64,000 bases of DNA from Brugia malayi. Its lineage: Eukaryota; Nematoda; Chromadorea; Rhabditida; Onchocercidae. Positions 1-13,370 of this stretch are shown in pieces; positions within the stretch are counted from its first letter, which is position 1; each line of letters begins with the position of its first letter. The notes under the pieces were generated by a model that did no database searches, was not told where the DNA came from, and worked only from the letters and a program-made list of their open reading frames with translations. The DNA is taken from positions 3,307,721-3,371,720 of the forward strand of contig NW_025062479.1 of NCBI RefSeq assembly GCF_000002995.4, in the 5' to 3' direction. A program made the translations under genes and the position numbers.

Positions 1-2356
1 AGAGAAGGTGAATGAGGAAAAAAAAATTATTGATGAAACCATAAACTGATAATAGAACATTAACAATAAACGATGTTAACCAAATTCCAATTGGGAATCG
101 TCGCTGTATCACTCGTTAAATTGAAATAAAGAGGTCATTACTAAGACTGAAAAGTTATTGAAGTTATTTGCTAACATATTTCAGGCTTATTTCTTTATAA
201 CACAAATATGAGATAAGAAAAGAAAAAAAGATAAAACCAATTTTGCACCCGAAAAATGTTTATTGTAAGAAATAGTAAAAAAAAAAAAAAAAAGTTCTGT
301 TAAATAACTAATCATCCATATGAGCCATTTATAATGAAGAAGGCAAATCTTTAAAATAGCCAAGAATATTAATAAATAGAAGTTTATTTGACAACTGAAA
401 GTGTCTGCTTGATCTCAACTGCACTAGTTCTCGAAACATTTAAATATTAGTTTTTAAAAGAAACTAAGAATATTAACACTTCAATTTGAAAGAACAACAT
501 AACAAACTAATGCCACTGACATACTGCAATATTTTTTTTAGACACCTCTCGATTTATTTAAAATTCATTTCAGTCGATTGTTTCAATGGACTATTTCTTG
601 TAAGACTGTAATAAATGATATTTGTAAATTTTTAATGTATTATAAAAGAAAAAAGAAAAAAAAAAAACATTCTGAAATATAGTTGATAATACAAATCAGA
701 TAATGTCCAATGTTCTTGTTGTCTATCTAATTCATTTCTGCATTTGTTTTTTTAGTAATAAATGTACTTCACGAAATGAAAATGATTAACCAACTACTAT
801 AAGCTAACAAGCAGAATGCTATTAAAATAAGGTGGATGCAATTAATGAAATATACTTGATTGAAGAAATTTTTGCAACAGAATCTCGCTCCTTCGAACAT
901 TTTCCAAAATACCTCAATATTATGTTAAATTTATCTATTATTAGGTCAAATTCATAGTTTATTAATAAATAATTGTAAATGATTGATTACTTTTACTAAA
1001 ATTATTGACATATTCATCAACTACAGTTATTTACATAAAGCAATTGAATATTTACAGCATTTGGTAGTAGGAGCAACTGCACCATCTTACTAGATATTTC
1101 AAGACTAACTTGCTAGACACTTCAGGAAAAATTAGACAGATAGATGAACAACAGCCATTACAAGGTACTACTGCTAGCTTTTAGCACTCTTAATAATTGC
1201 TCAATTGAACCACTGTAACAGATATGTATATATGTCTTAGTAGAGTACGACGATTCATTTGTCAAACTTTTATCTTTGTGATAAGTTTTTCTAAGTAATT
1301 AATCCATTTCTTTCCTTTTCTATGGCTCCAATCACTTTAAATTTAATTTTATCATTAAGAAATACATTTGCTAAGAAATGCTTTTTATCATTTTGTTGAC
1401 TAGGTAGTTCAAACCTTTACTAGATTTTGTTGTTAGCTTATTACAACCTCACTAAATTATCCTCCATTTTTTTTTCAAGAAAGCCTAAAAATAGAATCCA
1501 TGATTGAAATTATCTTTCATAAATTAATCAATATCGTTTAGATGATACAGCTTGACAGAAAGTTATTGATCACAACATTGTAATTTGCACTTTTGGACTT
1601 CAGCCAGATTTGATTGATCATTTAATGAGATTTCAACTTTGCAAATAAATCAATTTCAGCTTAAAACAGGCTGGAAAATTTATTTCTCTCCTCATGGTAT
1701 ACTTTATACTACGGGAACACTAATGAAAACACTTCAAGTGTTCCACCTTATCAAAACGAGCGCTTACCAATTAACCGATTTTAATCATTCTACTTCAGTA
1801 CCAGTTTTATTTTTGCTGAAAACTGGAACAAAACCTATGATAGAAATGCTACCTTCATCATTACACTTCACTTCCAGGTGCGCTTTTTCTTTATTTAAAT
1901 ATTTTAGCCTGAAAAGTCAATACTTTAAGTCTAATTTACAGTTAATCATAATAGCATTTTCCACGTTTTTTATCGGCTTTGACTATTATTGCTGCTTTGT
2001 TCAGATGCTAAAAAATTCGATATTACGAGCTCTAAATTTTCATCGCCTAAAAATAAAACTTCCAGCAAGTCCAATTATTAATCATATTGAAGTAAATAGT
2101 TGAGTAGCTGAGTGACCATGCATCTCCTTGTACTTGCATCCAACGGCCTTCGATAAGTTGTATTGTCCTAAATCTGTGGCCATTTCTAACATGCTCAAAT
2201 ATTAAATTATTCGTATAAAAAAGGTACTGCGATATAGAAAATCTTCATTTGAATCAAAACGAAATTTCGAAAAATTTCAATAATATGACATTGCTAATTA
2301 AAAATTCAATAATATGTCGCTGCTAATTAAAAAGATAATAGTTGCAAAATTTTCAG
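1..2356. other. AT-rich non-coding stretch, probably intron or 5' flank
   Basis: I see no supportable exon here. A 154-codon open frame at 1639-2103 has an AT-driven, Phe/Leu/Ser-rich translation and no splice or family support. The stretch probably contains the 5' part of the coiled-coil gene that starts to be readable at 2357, most likely inside a long intron. A two-copy 29-bp tandem repeat lies at 2276-2333, just before the first recognised exon. Confidence 0.5.
2276..2333. repeat. Two-copy tandem repeat, 29-bp unit
   Basis: Units 2276-2304 and 2305-2333 both begin TTCAATAATATG and end CTGCTAATTAAAAA or TTGCTAATTAAAAA. They differ at only a few central positions. The pair ends about 23 bp before the exon that starts at 2357, so it lies inside the intron or 5' flank of the coiled-coil gene. 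It looks like a local slippage or duplication product. Confidence 0.85.
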
Positions 2357-5300
2357 GAAAACAGGTATTGATTCTCGAATGCCGAGTGGATCTTTATTAT
2401 CATTAAGGACATTTTATGCATTTGGAGCTCGTAGTGGACGAGCTCCTTTGCTACAGCGGTAAATATGCTTTTTCATATCGAAGCAAAATATCAGGAAAAA
2501 GCTTCTCAATCAATAAATTGATCTTAAAATTTCTGTTCAATTTTCATCTTCGTTTATCTGATGTAACTAGCAGAAATGTAAACTTCCAGTTAAGCATCGT
2601 AGAACAAATATATGGTGAAATGTATTGACGCATTATTAAGTTGCAGATGTTTAGCTCTGAGTTCGTAGTCTTATTAATGAGACGGATAAATTTTAAAATT
2701 TGATGTTTTTGAATGAAGGTGCTCTTATCAGGCAATGCGATTTAAGAGTACAATTCTTGACTTCTTACATTTTTGAAACATATAATATCACTAAAATTAC
2801 GAGAAACAAAAAGTGAATAGAAAATATTATATAGTTTTGTAATCTTTATTCAGGTCCTTATCACATAATGCGCATGGTAGTAGTACGTATGCGGGATCGT
2901 TGCAGCAGTCCACGGAAAAGAGTATCACCATTCAGCGTTCTTCCACGTCATCCCTGATACACAGTCCAAAGCGCAGCATAACTTATTATAATCGACGTTA
3001 CCTTACATCTTCCTCCAATATTTCCAAACCTTATTCAAGCACAGTTGTTAATATTCATAGATTTTCTGTTTGTTATTTATCAATTTCATGAAATAGGTTC
3101 TTTCCATAGAAAATTCCTGTGAAAAATTGAATTCATTCAACTTCAATTAATTTTCATTCACATTGATTAATTATATTTCGTCGATGTTTGTTAAGTTATC
3201 TTTTAGGATTATTTAAGGCTACCAAAACAAAAAGGTTAAAAGCCATTCTTTCCAGAAATGGGATAACAAGGAAAATCATCAAATGAGGACAGGACAAATA
3301 GTTTTACCCAAAATTTTGCGAAATACAGGGATCATTACAATGCAAAGTTCTGTTAGGTTTTCATAATTTTGCAACTTTTGCTAAAGCTTCTGTTAAATCA
3401 AATTTATTTTAATTTAGGTTATTGAGCATTTGAAAACTTGCTTGTGCTGTAAGTAATTTTCAAAACATCTTTGATATATCTGCCATAGTTGAAATGATCG
3501 CCATAGGATTTTCAGTTAAACATAGCATGAAATTGTAAATTCAACTGTACTTCCACCAGGATTTTAAAATGACCCAGCTGAGATCTTTTTTTTGACTCAA
3601 AAAATTTCAAATTTGGGTTTCAGATCAGCACGCGAAACTCGTATCATATCGAAAATGGTGCTGTATTACAACGGTGTGAGCAACCGGTAAATATACCTGC
3701 TTCTCCGGAAACAAAGAGTTTGTAGATTTTCGATTTTAAAAAAAAAAAAAAATTAAAGTGAGCATGTTTTATAAGGCTCATTTTGATATTTTTACAATTA
3801 GTATTCGATTTTTTTTCCTACACGTCAAAAATTTGAAATTTAAATATTTTTGACTTTCTAATGGAATTGAACATTTACTTGCTTGTTTAGAAATATTATC
3901 CGCATTCTAGAAGACCCATTTTGATATTTTTTAGCAATCAGTTATTATTCTGATATCTGAAAGTTTGTTTATTACAAATATTCATACAGCAAAAATATTG
4001 TGGGTACCTTATAGTAGTATAACAATTTGTCATCAGCCTTAACTTCATTCTAAATTGCAAGTATAATAGTTCCAAGGATCAGAGAAATTTATAAATTTAT
4101 TTGTTGACATTTAAGCTAGCAATGTTGCTGTCTCTTCACACCTTATTTGCACTTAAAAAAAAAATAGTTTTTTAAGAACGAAGATTTTTTTCAAATACAC
4201 AAGAAGCTGCAAACAGATGCTTTTCAGGTGAAATATCAAAGCCTCAAGAGGATTCTGCAGAAATGATCGTTCTAATAGGAAAAAATCAGGTAAACGACTA
4301 TTTAATTTAGAATCTTAAGCTAGTACATGAAGTTAGTTCATTTTCAAATTTCAAAGACATTTTTTTTTTAAGAAGTAATTGTTACATGATCTGCTATACT
4401 AGGGAAGGATGTTACTCTTTTTATACCAGTGAGTTAAGTGTGCAAATTTAACATACTTAATTTTCTTTAAATTTTTTTGAGGAAGATTTTTAAATTTATT
4501 TGACGGAAAATCCGAAAGCTAGATAGTAATGTGATGAATCACAAACAAAGTGATTTTAGAATGATGTCATTTGTTCATTCTGTGGAAAACGTTTTAAAAA
4601 ATGAATACTGCAGGCGTTGGAAGCAGAAGTGAAACGACTGACTTTAAAGCTCAGAGAGAAAGAACGCTCAGAAAGAGAATTTAGAAGGTCAGTCTTTTTT
4701 GAATCTATAATATTTTTGTAAAGTCATTTTAGGACTTCTTAACTTCTTTCTCCACTTCTTCATTAATGACTACCTATCGATTTGACAGATGAACAGATAG
4801 TATTCGCTGAGAAATCGAACATCATTTCTTTTTATAGGAAAATATTAGAATATGCAGCAGAAATAAAAGTATGGAAAAAAAAGTATGAAATGCAGAAACT
4901 AGCAGCAACAATTGAAATCAGGTTAAAATGTCTTCTTTTTTGTTTTTGATCTGAATACTGGACATTATTTATGCTTACTTAGTTTATCACATTAACACAC
5001 TTTATTTATTTATTCACTTATCTGTTTATTAGTTAATTAATTTATTTATTTAAACTAATGTATTCATTTGTTTATTTATTTATTTATTCATCTATATTTA
5101 GTGAAGTAAAGGGCAATGAAGAGGAGATCAGCGATATTATGGAACAACTGAATAATGCAGCCGAAAAATTAACTCGTTTAGATGCTGTTAAAGACCTTAA
5201 ACTCCTACAAGTACATTTTTAAGATTGCTTCATTTGCAAAGTTTTAATTTCTACTTTATGCGGATTTTGAATTCTGGATAACCATTTTCTTATTTATATA

Positions 5301-5452
5301 TAAAGAAAAGAAACTGATAATAGATTTAAATTGAAGTATTTTTACGGTATGTCAGTTAAATAATCGGTTAAACAATTTGTCAATGAGTAATTAATTGTAC
5401 GCTTTCGTTGCAGAGCGAGATGGAAACAGCATTAAAAGAAATTAGTAAATAA
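2357..5452 (+). CDS. Unrecognised coiled-coil protein, 3' exons only
   Basis: Eight exons join in phase: 2357-2458, 2854-3046, 3624-3717, 4228-4289, 4614-4687, 4838-4921, 5102-5210 and 5414-5452, with a TAA stop at 5450-5452. The donor of the second exon could also be at 3044. The first part is rich in Ser, Arg and Thr and looks disordered, with motifs such as HSPKRSITYYNRR. The second part is a charged amphipathic helix with a heptad-like pattern, including LEAEVKRLTLKLREKERSER and EEEISDIMEQLNNAAEKL, typical of a coiled coil. The reading frame enters the first exon already open, so the N-terminus lies upstream and was not identified. I do not recognise the family. The architecture suggests a cytoskeletal or scaffold protein, but that is inference. 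A poly(A) signal follows at 5943. Confidence 0.72.
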
Positions 5453-7254
5453 TTACCATGAAATGTGAAATTCGAAAACTGCCATCACTCATTGATACTT
5501 TCGTAAATTTCGTACCTTTCAGTTCGTTGTGTGTTTACATCTCTTCAATGAAACATTTTAGCAGGCTTATGCTCCGAAAATTAAGTTGCTGCTTGAACTT
5601 TCCCTATTCTTTTTAGTTTTAACTTATCCTTTAATCACTTTATTTAACTGTTATTATTGTTGTATGATTATTATGTTCCAATATTAACAATTATTTAGAT
5701 ATTTCCGTTCAGAAGAGCTATCCCAATTTTTCTTTCAAGTGATGGTCGTGTTATAACTTTTTTTTTATGTTCCCTTCAGATTTTCCGTTAAACGATAAGT
5801 TAGTATTGGGTTCTTAGAAGATAGTATAATAAATGTCCTTCCTAAACTTTCAAGATAGTTTTTTTTTTTTTGAAATTATGAACAGAAAGATAGATACTAT
5901 AATATTGTCTGAAATATCATTTGTGGATTTCTGTGGATAATAAATAAAGTTTACAAACAAATGTGGAGTCGTAGGCGGAATTTCTTATATCCCAATGCAT
6001 CAAAACGCTGTACAAGACTTTTCTGGTATCTATCTCGGATCAAAATTTCATAGTACTACTAGAAATAGGAATTGTTTTTTTTTTTGGATACAATATTAAT
6101 GCAATTTTATTTGATACAACGCACCTGAATATAGTATTTTATAATTTACTTTATTTTAACGTGTATCAACAGAATAGTTTTTTTCTTTTTTCTTTCTGAA
6201 TAGAGAAGCGCTCAAATGGATGATGATGGATTTAGACTTTCAGTATGAAATATTAAAGAAAACGAAGATGATAAAAATATTCGGCATGTTTTTCTATCAA
6301 TTATCAAATTATAATACTTCAAAGAAAGTAAAGAAAGTATATTTTGTTCGCCCACCAATCAAATAACAAATATTTCGAATCATTTATCATTATCATTCAC
6401 GTCAGTATCACTGCCATATCAATTTACCTTTACCACAGTTTTATGCATAATCAAACAAATAGGGATTTAGGGCTTGTCATAAATTCGAAGTTGGTCAGAA
6501 GAATAGATGATTTGGGTTAGTTAAGTTCACTTGACTTACTTTAAGTTTGTAGAACTTCACTTGAACCTTTTGCTTCTGTCTGCGAGCAAGATCGACTAAA
6601 TATCGTTTATTTTTTTAATAAATGTGAATCGATACAATATACAGTCGAATAATTGAAACAGTGAAGGAATAAATAGTACTGCTGAGTAGGCGGATGAAAA
6701 AACTGCCAGCGATCGTTTCTTTTTTATTAACTCATTAGAGAAGGTTTTTAAAGATGTAGGAAGTGGGCTGGCTTAGTAGATTAACATTTACAATGAAGAC
6801 AGATGTACATTTACTATTTGAGATTTAGATAAAGAATTCATTGCTTCAAAAAAGTGGATATAACAAAGGAATAACGAATTGGTTTATAGTGATGAATCAT
6901 TAGAATTATTCTAAACACTCAGTGTGTAATAAATATTTTTTTTTCTGGTTTTTCGACAGGGATAAACTACTTTGATTATGATTATTAATTTTATTACGGC
7001 AAAGCATCATTGCGCAGTAAGTCCGGATTAGAGCCATATATGTTGGCTCTTGAATAAAGTTCAATAACCAACGAGGTGATTTGTCATATCCTTTTTCCCT
7101 GTATCTTTAACTAACTCAATGTGGAAAAGGAGAAAAAAAAAACAACCTGAACATTTGAAGATCACAAAAATTTAAAAGGAATGAAATAATGGATATAATA
7201 AGTAGCAACACATTGCAGGAATACGATTAGGCATTAATCGTCCGGATTTGCTCA
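5453..7254. other. Intergenic region between convergent genes
   Basis: This holds the probable 3' UTR of the + strand coiled-coil gene, then the 3' flank of the - strand cuticlin gene ending at 7255. It is AT-rich with poly(T) runs. I see no open frame or RNA gene that I can support. Confidence 0.6.
5943..5948 (+). promoter_or_regulatory. Poly(A) signal of the coiled-coil gene
   Basis: AATAAA lies about 490 nt after the TAA at 5452, on the coding strand. It is the first canonical hexamer I noticed downstream. The 3' UTR around it is T-rich. Confidence 0.4.
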
Positions 7255-10200
7255 TCATTCTGTACAATATTCTTGCTTATAACAAGTTCTCCGATATAGA
7301 ACAATAACTGATAAGGTTGAAATGAGGAGCTCGGTGGTAAAGAGTGCTAACAGGAAACTGAACGACATCGGTGTTAAACAGATTGTTACATGTTTTAGCT
7401 CTTTCGATTCAAATCGTTGTAGTGAATCAGCATCTGCAACCATAGTTCATTAACATACATCGACAACAATTCTTATAATTAGAAATTAGCAAAGTAAAAG
7501 TAAATTTGGAATGTAACTTTCGGTTAACTCTATACAAGTTAAAAACGGGCATCCTGATTCCTGAACCAATACACAGATAACATTTGTCTAAATGCGTGAA
7601 ACATTCAAGAAATGAACTATGAAGTACTTATTGGATCATCTATATCAAACACCGTCATCAACTGCGAAAACACATCAACCACTGTTGCATCGGCATCATT
7701 GTACTGGGAAGCAATTGACAGTTCCCTCTTACTCCTCACTTTCCCAATTGAACAATTGTCGCTTGTTCTCTACAATAATTTTTCACATACTTAATCCCTT
7801 CACTATTAGAGGAAGAAAAATTTATCAGTTTCTTAAATTTTGATCGTTTCATATAAAATAATCATAGGATAGACCTTACAACTTCCACGTCTTAATGAGA
7901 GCCGTATCTGACAGTGAAAATATAGCGATGATTGATCAGCGAATTTAAATACCTGAAAAGAAATCGTGATACCGTGATACCACTAATTAATGATGATTAA
8001 AGATTCAGTCTAAGATTTCAATGGCTAATTTCTTCAGTAGCAAAAGGGGAAAATTCGAAAAGGGAAAAATTTGAACACAGATTTCCCAATGGTTTAATTT
8101 TAACTTAAAACAACTGCTACTTTTTAATATATTCTAATTCACTCTTTTTCTTTCTCTGGTAGTGATATGCAATAACAAATTTGCAAAGCTGATGAGATTA
8201 AAGTATTACTACCTGGGACAGCTGTCCACCGGTCAAATCGGATGTATAAACCAAATTGTTCAATAAATATTTGTCAACAGCACATCCATCTTCGTCTAAC
8301 AACTGAACCTCCTTTCCATTTTCTTCTTTAGCTACACATGAATGAACGGTTGTGCAGTACAAATTTGTTTCTGCAATGAACAAAAAATGGCAATGTTTAA
8401 TCATTTTAGATGTAAATTAGTCCAAGGAATTTCCTTGGCCACTTCACCTATGATCTTTATAGTTCAGAAGTTCCTTTGAAAAATATTTGCCATGAAAACA
8501 AAGAAATAAGTGCAAACAAAACTATTCAGCATTTCTATAAGCTGAAATATAGAAGACTCAACCTGGAACTGTTCCATCTTCGTCTGCACACGACCACTGA
8601 TGATAAACCTGTTCTCCAACAGTTGTATATTTCACAGGGGAACCATGTGGTCCGTCCATAAGAACCTGATATCGACAAGTTGGAAGAGCTATCTGTTGTG
8701 TAATCACTCCATTTGAAAGTGTGTCACTTCTGGAAATTTTTATCATTTATTAACAATTATTAGGTTTCATTCAACACTTTTGCATTAGCACTTACATTCG
8801 AATTTCCTAAAAATTTTACTAATGTAATTGGAAAATCTCGAGGTGATTTAATAACATAAACTAATAAAAGAAAAAAAAAATATGTAATAAAAAATCAGAA
8901 AAAGGAGTTTCTTAAAAATATCTCATGATTTGAATACTGGTTATTTTAAGATGCCGAATATTATCAGTTATGTAATAAACTTGCAAAATTTATTTTACCC
9001 TTTAACAGAAATAACTGTAACTTCAACAGAAATAACTTACTCGAAATCATCAACTGTATTACTACGATTGGTAAGCGCTTTCACTTGACGCTTATCGCCA
9101 CCAATCATTACAACGATTTTCCTTTGTTGTTCACTATTTAAGCTAAAGAATATGATGCTGAAGTCCAGCATATCTGTTTTTTTCTAATTTAGTTTTGCTC
9201 ACCATTATTTAAAATTTTTTATTTAATTTTTCAAAAGAAATAAAAAAAGGATTCATAAAGTAACCTAACATCAAGACGTGTTGTCACAGTACGATCTGTT
9301 TCTATGTAAAAGCATTTCACGTGGTATGATTTATCAATTTTGGTGATAAACATCTGCAACAAAAAGAAAAATTAGTGTTTTATTGGCTTTAGAGTAATTT
9401 TTAAATTTTAAACAGCAGAAGAAAATACCGGATGAAAAGTAATGATGACAGTCATGCATACATACAGACCTCGTGGATTACTCTGAAAATGCAATGTGTA
9501 GACTGGAAAGACCGCTGATTGTTATACAACTAATTGACTTTAAAAAATTTTTAAATTCATTTCTTTGTAACTATTACGATATAATTGTTCTTCGTTGCTT
9601 TATTTACGAAAACGAAATATTTTATATCTTTTTACTGCAATAAGTTTTGAAATTTTGAGTTGAAGAATCGGATGACAAACCGAACGTTGCCTTCGTACAT
9701 CACATAAGGAGAAGGGTACAGTAAAATTAACATCTTTTTTGAGGGTAGCATCTGTTCGGCATAAGTTATTATCATAGTGGCCCTTCACATAGACATGTCC
9801 TTCAAATTCTTTTTCTGTCATAAAAGTGATAGACATACTATCTGCTGCACATTCTAATATCGGTTCACCTGCAAACGGCTGCATCGATTCAATCGAAAAA
9901 AAGGAAAGATTTATTATTTTTTTGAAAACTTCACGGACATAGGACTTAATGGAGTGATTTTAGACTTGAAAAAATTTTTTGAGGTACAGAAATTTTTAGG
10001 ATTCATCTATGATCTAAGTTCTAATGTTTCTATTCACGTTATATTCTTGAAAATATCTTGAAAATATTTCAGCATCTAGAATTTTTTTTTTCGACGTTTT
10101 CCATCTTCAACATTATTAGCAAAAATACAAAAACAAATTAACCCTTTACTCCGTTATCAATTGTAGTGCCAGATACTCTATATACCTGTAAATGTAGCAT

Positions 10201-10521
10201 TTTCATAATTCCTTCACTAAATTCAAAACAAAAAATAAAAAATAAAGGAATAGCTGAAATAATAGGTTATGCTACGAATTTTCCCAAAAGAATATTCTTG
10301 TTTACAATTTTTATGATTTTGATTACCAATATGTGACATGGTGCCACATTGTTTCAGTTCATACATGATGCATTAGCTTCCAAAGGACTGCTACATACTT
10401 AAGCTTAAGCAGAAAAATCTTAAGATTGCATGACAGATTAAAGTAAGAAATAATAACACACCGTAAGAAAATAAATGTAAATGAAAATGTTGACAGTGAT
10501 CTGCTTGCGATTCATAGTCAT
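7255..10521 (-). CDS. Cuticlin-like ZP-domain protein (complete, 419 aa)
   Basis: Eleven exons, read from high to low coordinate, close in phase: 10462-10521, 10143-10185, 9681-9868, 9429-9482, 9265-9353, 9041-9142, 8563-8729, 8213-8370, 7875-7952, 7628-7769 and 7255-7433. The ATG at 10519-10521 follows an in-frame TGA and starts a signal peptide of about 20-24 residues. A ZP domain follows, from [12 protein letters not shown] through [24 protein letters not shown] and [11 protein letters not shown] to [14 protein letters not shown] and [14 protein letters not shown] furin-type RSKR site is near residues 325-328. A membrane segment (about 383-407, starting [13 protein letters not shown]) with a basic stop, LYRR, is near the C-terminus. 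In cuticlins the ZP domain is released at the furin site and polymerises in the cuticle. The length matches nematode CUT-1-type proteins (about 420 aa). The exact paralogue cannot be named from sequence alone. Confidence 0.93.
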
Positions 10522-12494
10522 TGTGACTGTATATCAGAGCAATACCACAATCATAAGACTCCTTAATATAATTATATGCAACTAATTTTGTATTTCTGGA
10601 AAATGCTGATATTAGCCAGTTGTGTTAGTACATCCGATGAATAACTATAGCTGAAATTCAATTTCAATTGAAGTTTACAGTAATGAATCTGTGGATACCA
10701 TAGAATTTCCTAATTTTTTTCTTTTTTTGCATTTTGTAATTTTTTATAAGACAAAAAATTATGCTTATTAAATTAATATTCGAATCTTTGGGAAACAAAA
10801 CGTCATGTTTAATGCTAGGTTAATGAGCTTGAGATAATTTCAAGAGAATTACAATACTGAAATGACCTGAGGAGTTCGTAATTAAGAAATGTAAATTAAG
10901 TTATGCTGTAACCATTTGGTTCATAATTAATATAATTGGTAATATTTATGGAAAATACATCAATTTTTTAAATCTTTTATGTAGATTTTATCTAAAACTT
11001 CACACAAAAACTTGAAAATAAAGAAATTTAGTGCTCAAAAGAATAGTGACTAATAAGTAATTTTGATCTGAATCCATTCTGTGTTACTTGATAAAGCAAC
11101 ATATTGAGGGAAAAATAAATTTCTATACAATTATAATCTTTTTTTCAAGAAAATTTGGGATAAAAATGTTTAATTTAGTCAAAAAAAAAATCAACATCAG
11201 TCTCCTCTACTCTTAAACTTCATCAACTATCAGTTTTGCTAATGTAATTCTAATTCTGTACCCTATTTTTTATTCAAGCTTCTATTTGTATAGATATTAC
11301 AGGTAATGATCACTTTGCGACTATTTTTGAAGGTCCTAGATTATCAATGATAAAAGACTAATTAAAGAACGAAGATGATTGGTTGTTAAAGCATTTTACA
11401 AGGATGTCAAATAAATCATGTTAATAAACTGAAACGTAATGTTATATATGAACAGTATACAAGACATTTCAGTATGAAATATGCGAATCAGTAGTATTTG
11501 AGGCAGTATGTATTCAAATAGAGCCTCTAAATTAAAAATAAAATTTGAAGAGTGCGAAACTTTATAGAAAGGTCGAAATAGCAATTCATATGTTGTTTTA
11601 TGCAGTTACATTTGTTTACTTATGAACAATAATTCCACGTGGAAAAAAAAAGTATTCAAGGACTACGACACTATGGAAAATTATCCCTCAATATTATTCA
11701 TGTTATTAAATTAGTTCGTTGGGAAACTGAAATTGATTTAAAATCTTATATGATATTTTCATTCCTTTTGTTAACCATATATGAATATTTCCTAACTTCA
11801 AGTGAGAAATGTTAGCTAGCTGATTTTGACATTTTTAAAGAACGCATTCTCAGAATTTTCCGAATATTTGGTATAAGTACCATAAAGAAACAGAAGTACA
11901 TGGAAAATGCTTGCAGTGGAAATGAATGGAATGAATAAAAACAAAGAATGAAGATCCTATCTCAACAGTGGCTTCTGGTCACACATCTTAATCTCTCGGA
12001 AAATGACTTTACAGAAAGAAAAAAAAAGAAATGAATTTCTAAATGACTTTACAAGTTTAACATTAATTCGATCTATAATCTTTCAAAAGTTTGATTTCAT
12101 CTCAATTCTGAGCATTACTAAACTTTTTAATCAACTCCCATAAGAAATTTATTTCCACCAACCATATAAATTTACCCAAATCTAAGATCTTATTTTCAAG
12201 AAATACTTGCCTTTAAGCTTTTGAGCTTAACAAAAGAAAAATGAGAAAAAAGAAGGATGAAGTTTAGTAGTAAATGATTACAATATTATAGAAAATGTTT
12301 CAAAACCCTCGAATAAGTTTCCATTGACCTACATAGCCATAAAAATCCTCAAAGATCTGTTACCTTTAAGAAATCCTTTTTGAAGAATCATCTCTAACGA
12401 CAGATGAAAAATGAAATTTAAAGTTTTTTAGTGTTAGATATCAAATTTTCTATAATACCTACAAATATAGTGAAAAATTATGAAGTGAACGCAG
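10522..12494. other. Non-coding stretch upstream of the cuticlin gene
   Basis: This is the 5' flank of the - strand cuticlin gene and is strongly AT-rich. A 62-codon frame on the - strand at 11396-11584 has a Phe/Ile/Leu-rich translation and no exon borders. I see nothing else to support. Confidence 0.55.
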
Positions 12495-13370
12495 GTACAG
12501 GCGAAAACTAAACCAAGGCCAGCGCTGTATTGTAAGTAAATAAACTGGAAGTAGATTTTCAATGAACTTTCGTCAAAGATCGGAAAAGATGTGGAAGGGG
12601 CGGTGAAGATAGAAGTTGGCTGATTGTTGCTGTCGATGCCCTGAAATTAGCAGAAATTATAAGAATTGGGCTGCAAAGTAAACGCTAAATTCAAACAGCT
12701 TTGAGACTTTGATAGATACACTGATCATAGAAGTGAAATGGAGAGCATGACCTTGCAGCGAAAGTTCATAAAGCAAGTTCTTAATCGAAATGAAATGAAT
12801 AGAGAACTTCGCAACTATTTTGAAGAGTTGGAATTAAGTTTTGAAAGTACAGTTCCTTATCACGTATTTTTGTCCTCAATTTTAATTATCCTTAACTGTT
12901 ATTAGATTTGAATTTTTTAATTCTTATATATTGATTGAGTTGTTATTTGAATAATTTCAACTAAATTTTTCCAAATCCATAAAATTCGTCGCAATGTGAG
13001 ATACTTGCCTGTTCTTACTACAAGCTTCAAGTAAGTTAGAAAACTAAATCGTTAGGAAGACTATTTATAATTGGCCGACAAATCTACATAGTTTCGATCT
13101 TACTGACAGCCAATTTCAAATTCATATATTCGATTAGATATACAATTAAATTTCCAGTTCTAGCTGTTATTTGCTTAACTACTGAAGATTATTTTGTCTA
13201 ATACCTCGTAGGTAAATAGATTAAAAAACCTTTGCCATAAAATAATTGAAAAGCCGATTTAAAATTATATTGCTTTTAAACGTCATGCTAAGTTTATTGG
13301 ACCGAAGTGATATTAATGTTATTCATAAATCGCAGAATTTTCGAATTACTGGAAGTTTGGTCGTTACCAA
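12495..13370 (+). CDS. Possible unrecognised gene, short exon chain
   Basis: Three segments have splice sites and agree in codon phase: 12495-12531, 12706-12846 and 13336-13370. The middle exon is the most protein-like. It is rich in charged residues (contains RKFIKQVLNRNEMNRELRNYF) and stays open before and after its internal ATG at 12736-12738. The first segment has a strong donor, TATT|GTAAGT. The third follows a CGCAG acceptor and contains NYWKFGRYQ. No start codon exon, stop codon exon or family could be fixed. Between the first two segments (about 12556-12676) two other frames are also open for about 20-40 codons, so the true structure may differ or the locus may be non-coding. Confidence 0.33.

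Noticed and set aside
1639..2103. 154-codon + strand open frame
   Set aside because: AT-biased, Phe/Ser/Leu-rich translation with no splice sites, motif or neighbour support.
7617..7619. TAG as the true end of cuticlin
   Set aside because: A donor 10 bases earlier joins in phase to an exon with the family's C-terminal membrane segment, so 7255 is the better end; the TAG is kept only as an intron-retention variant.
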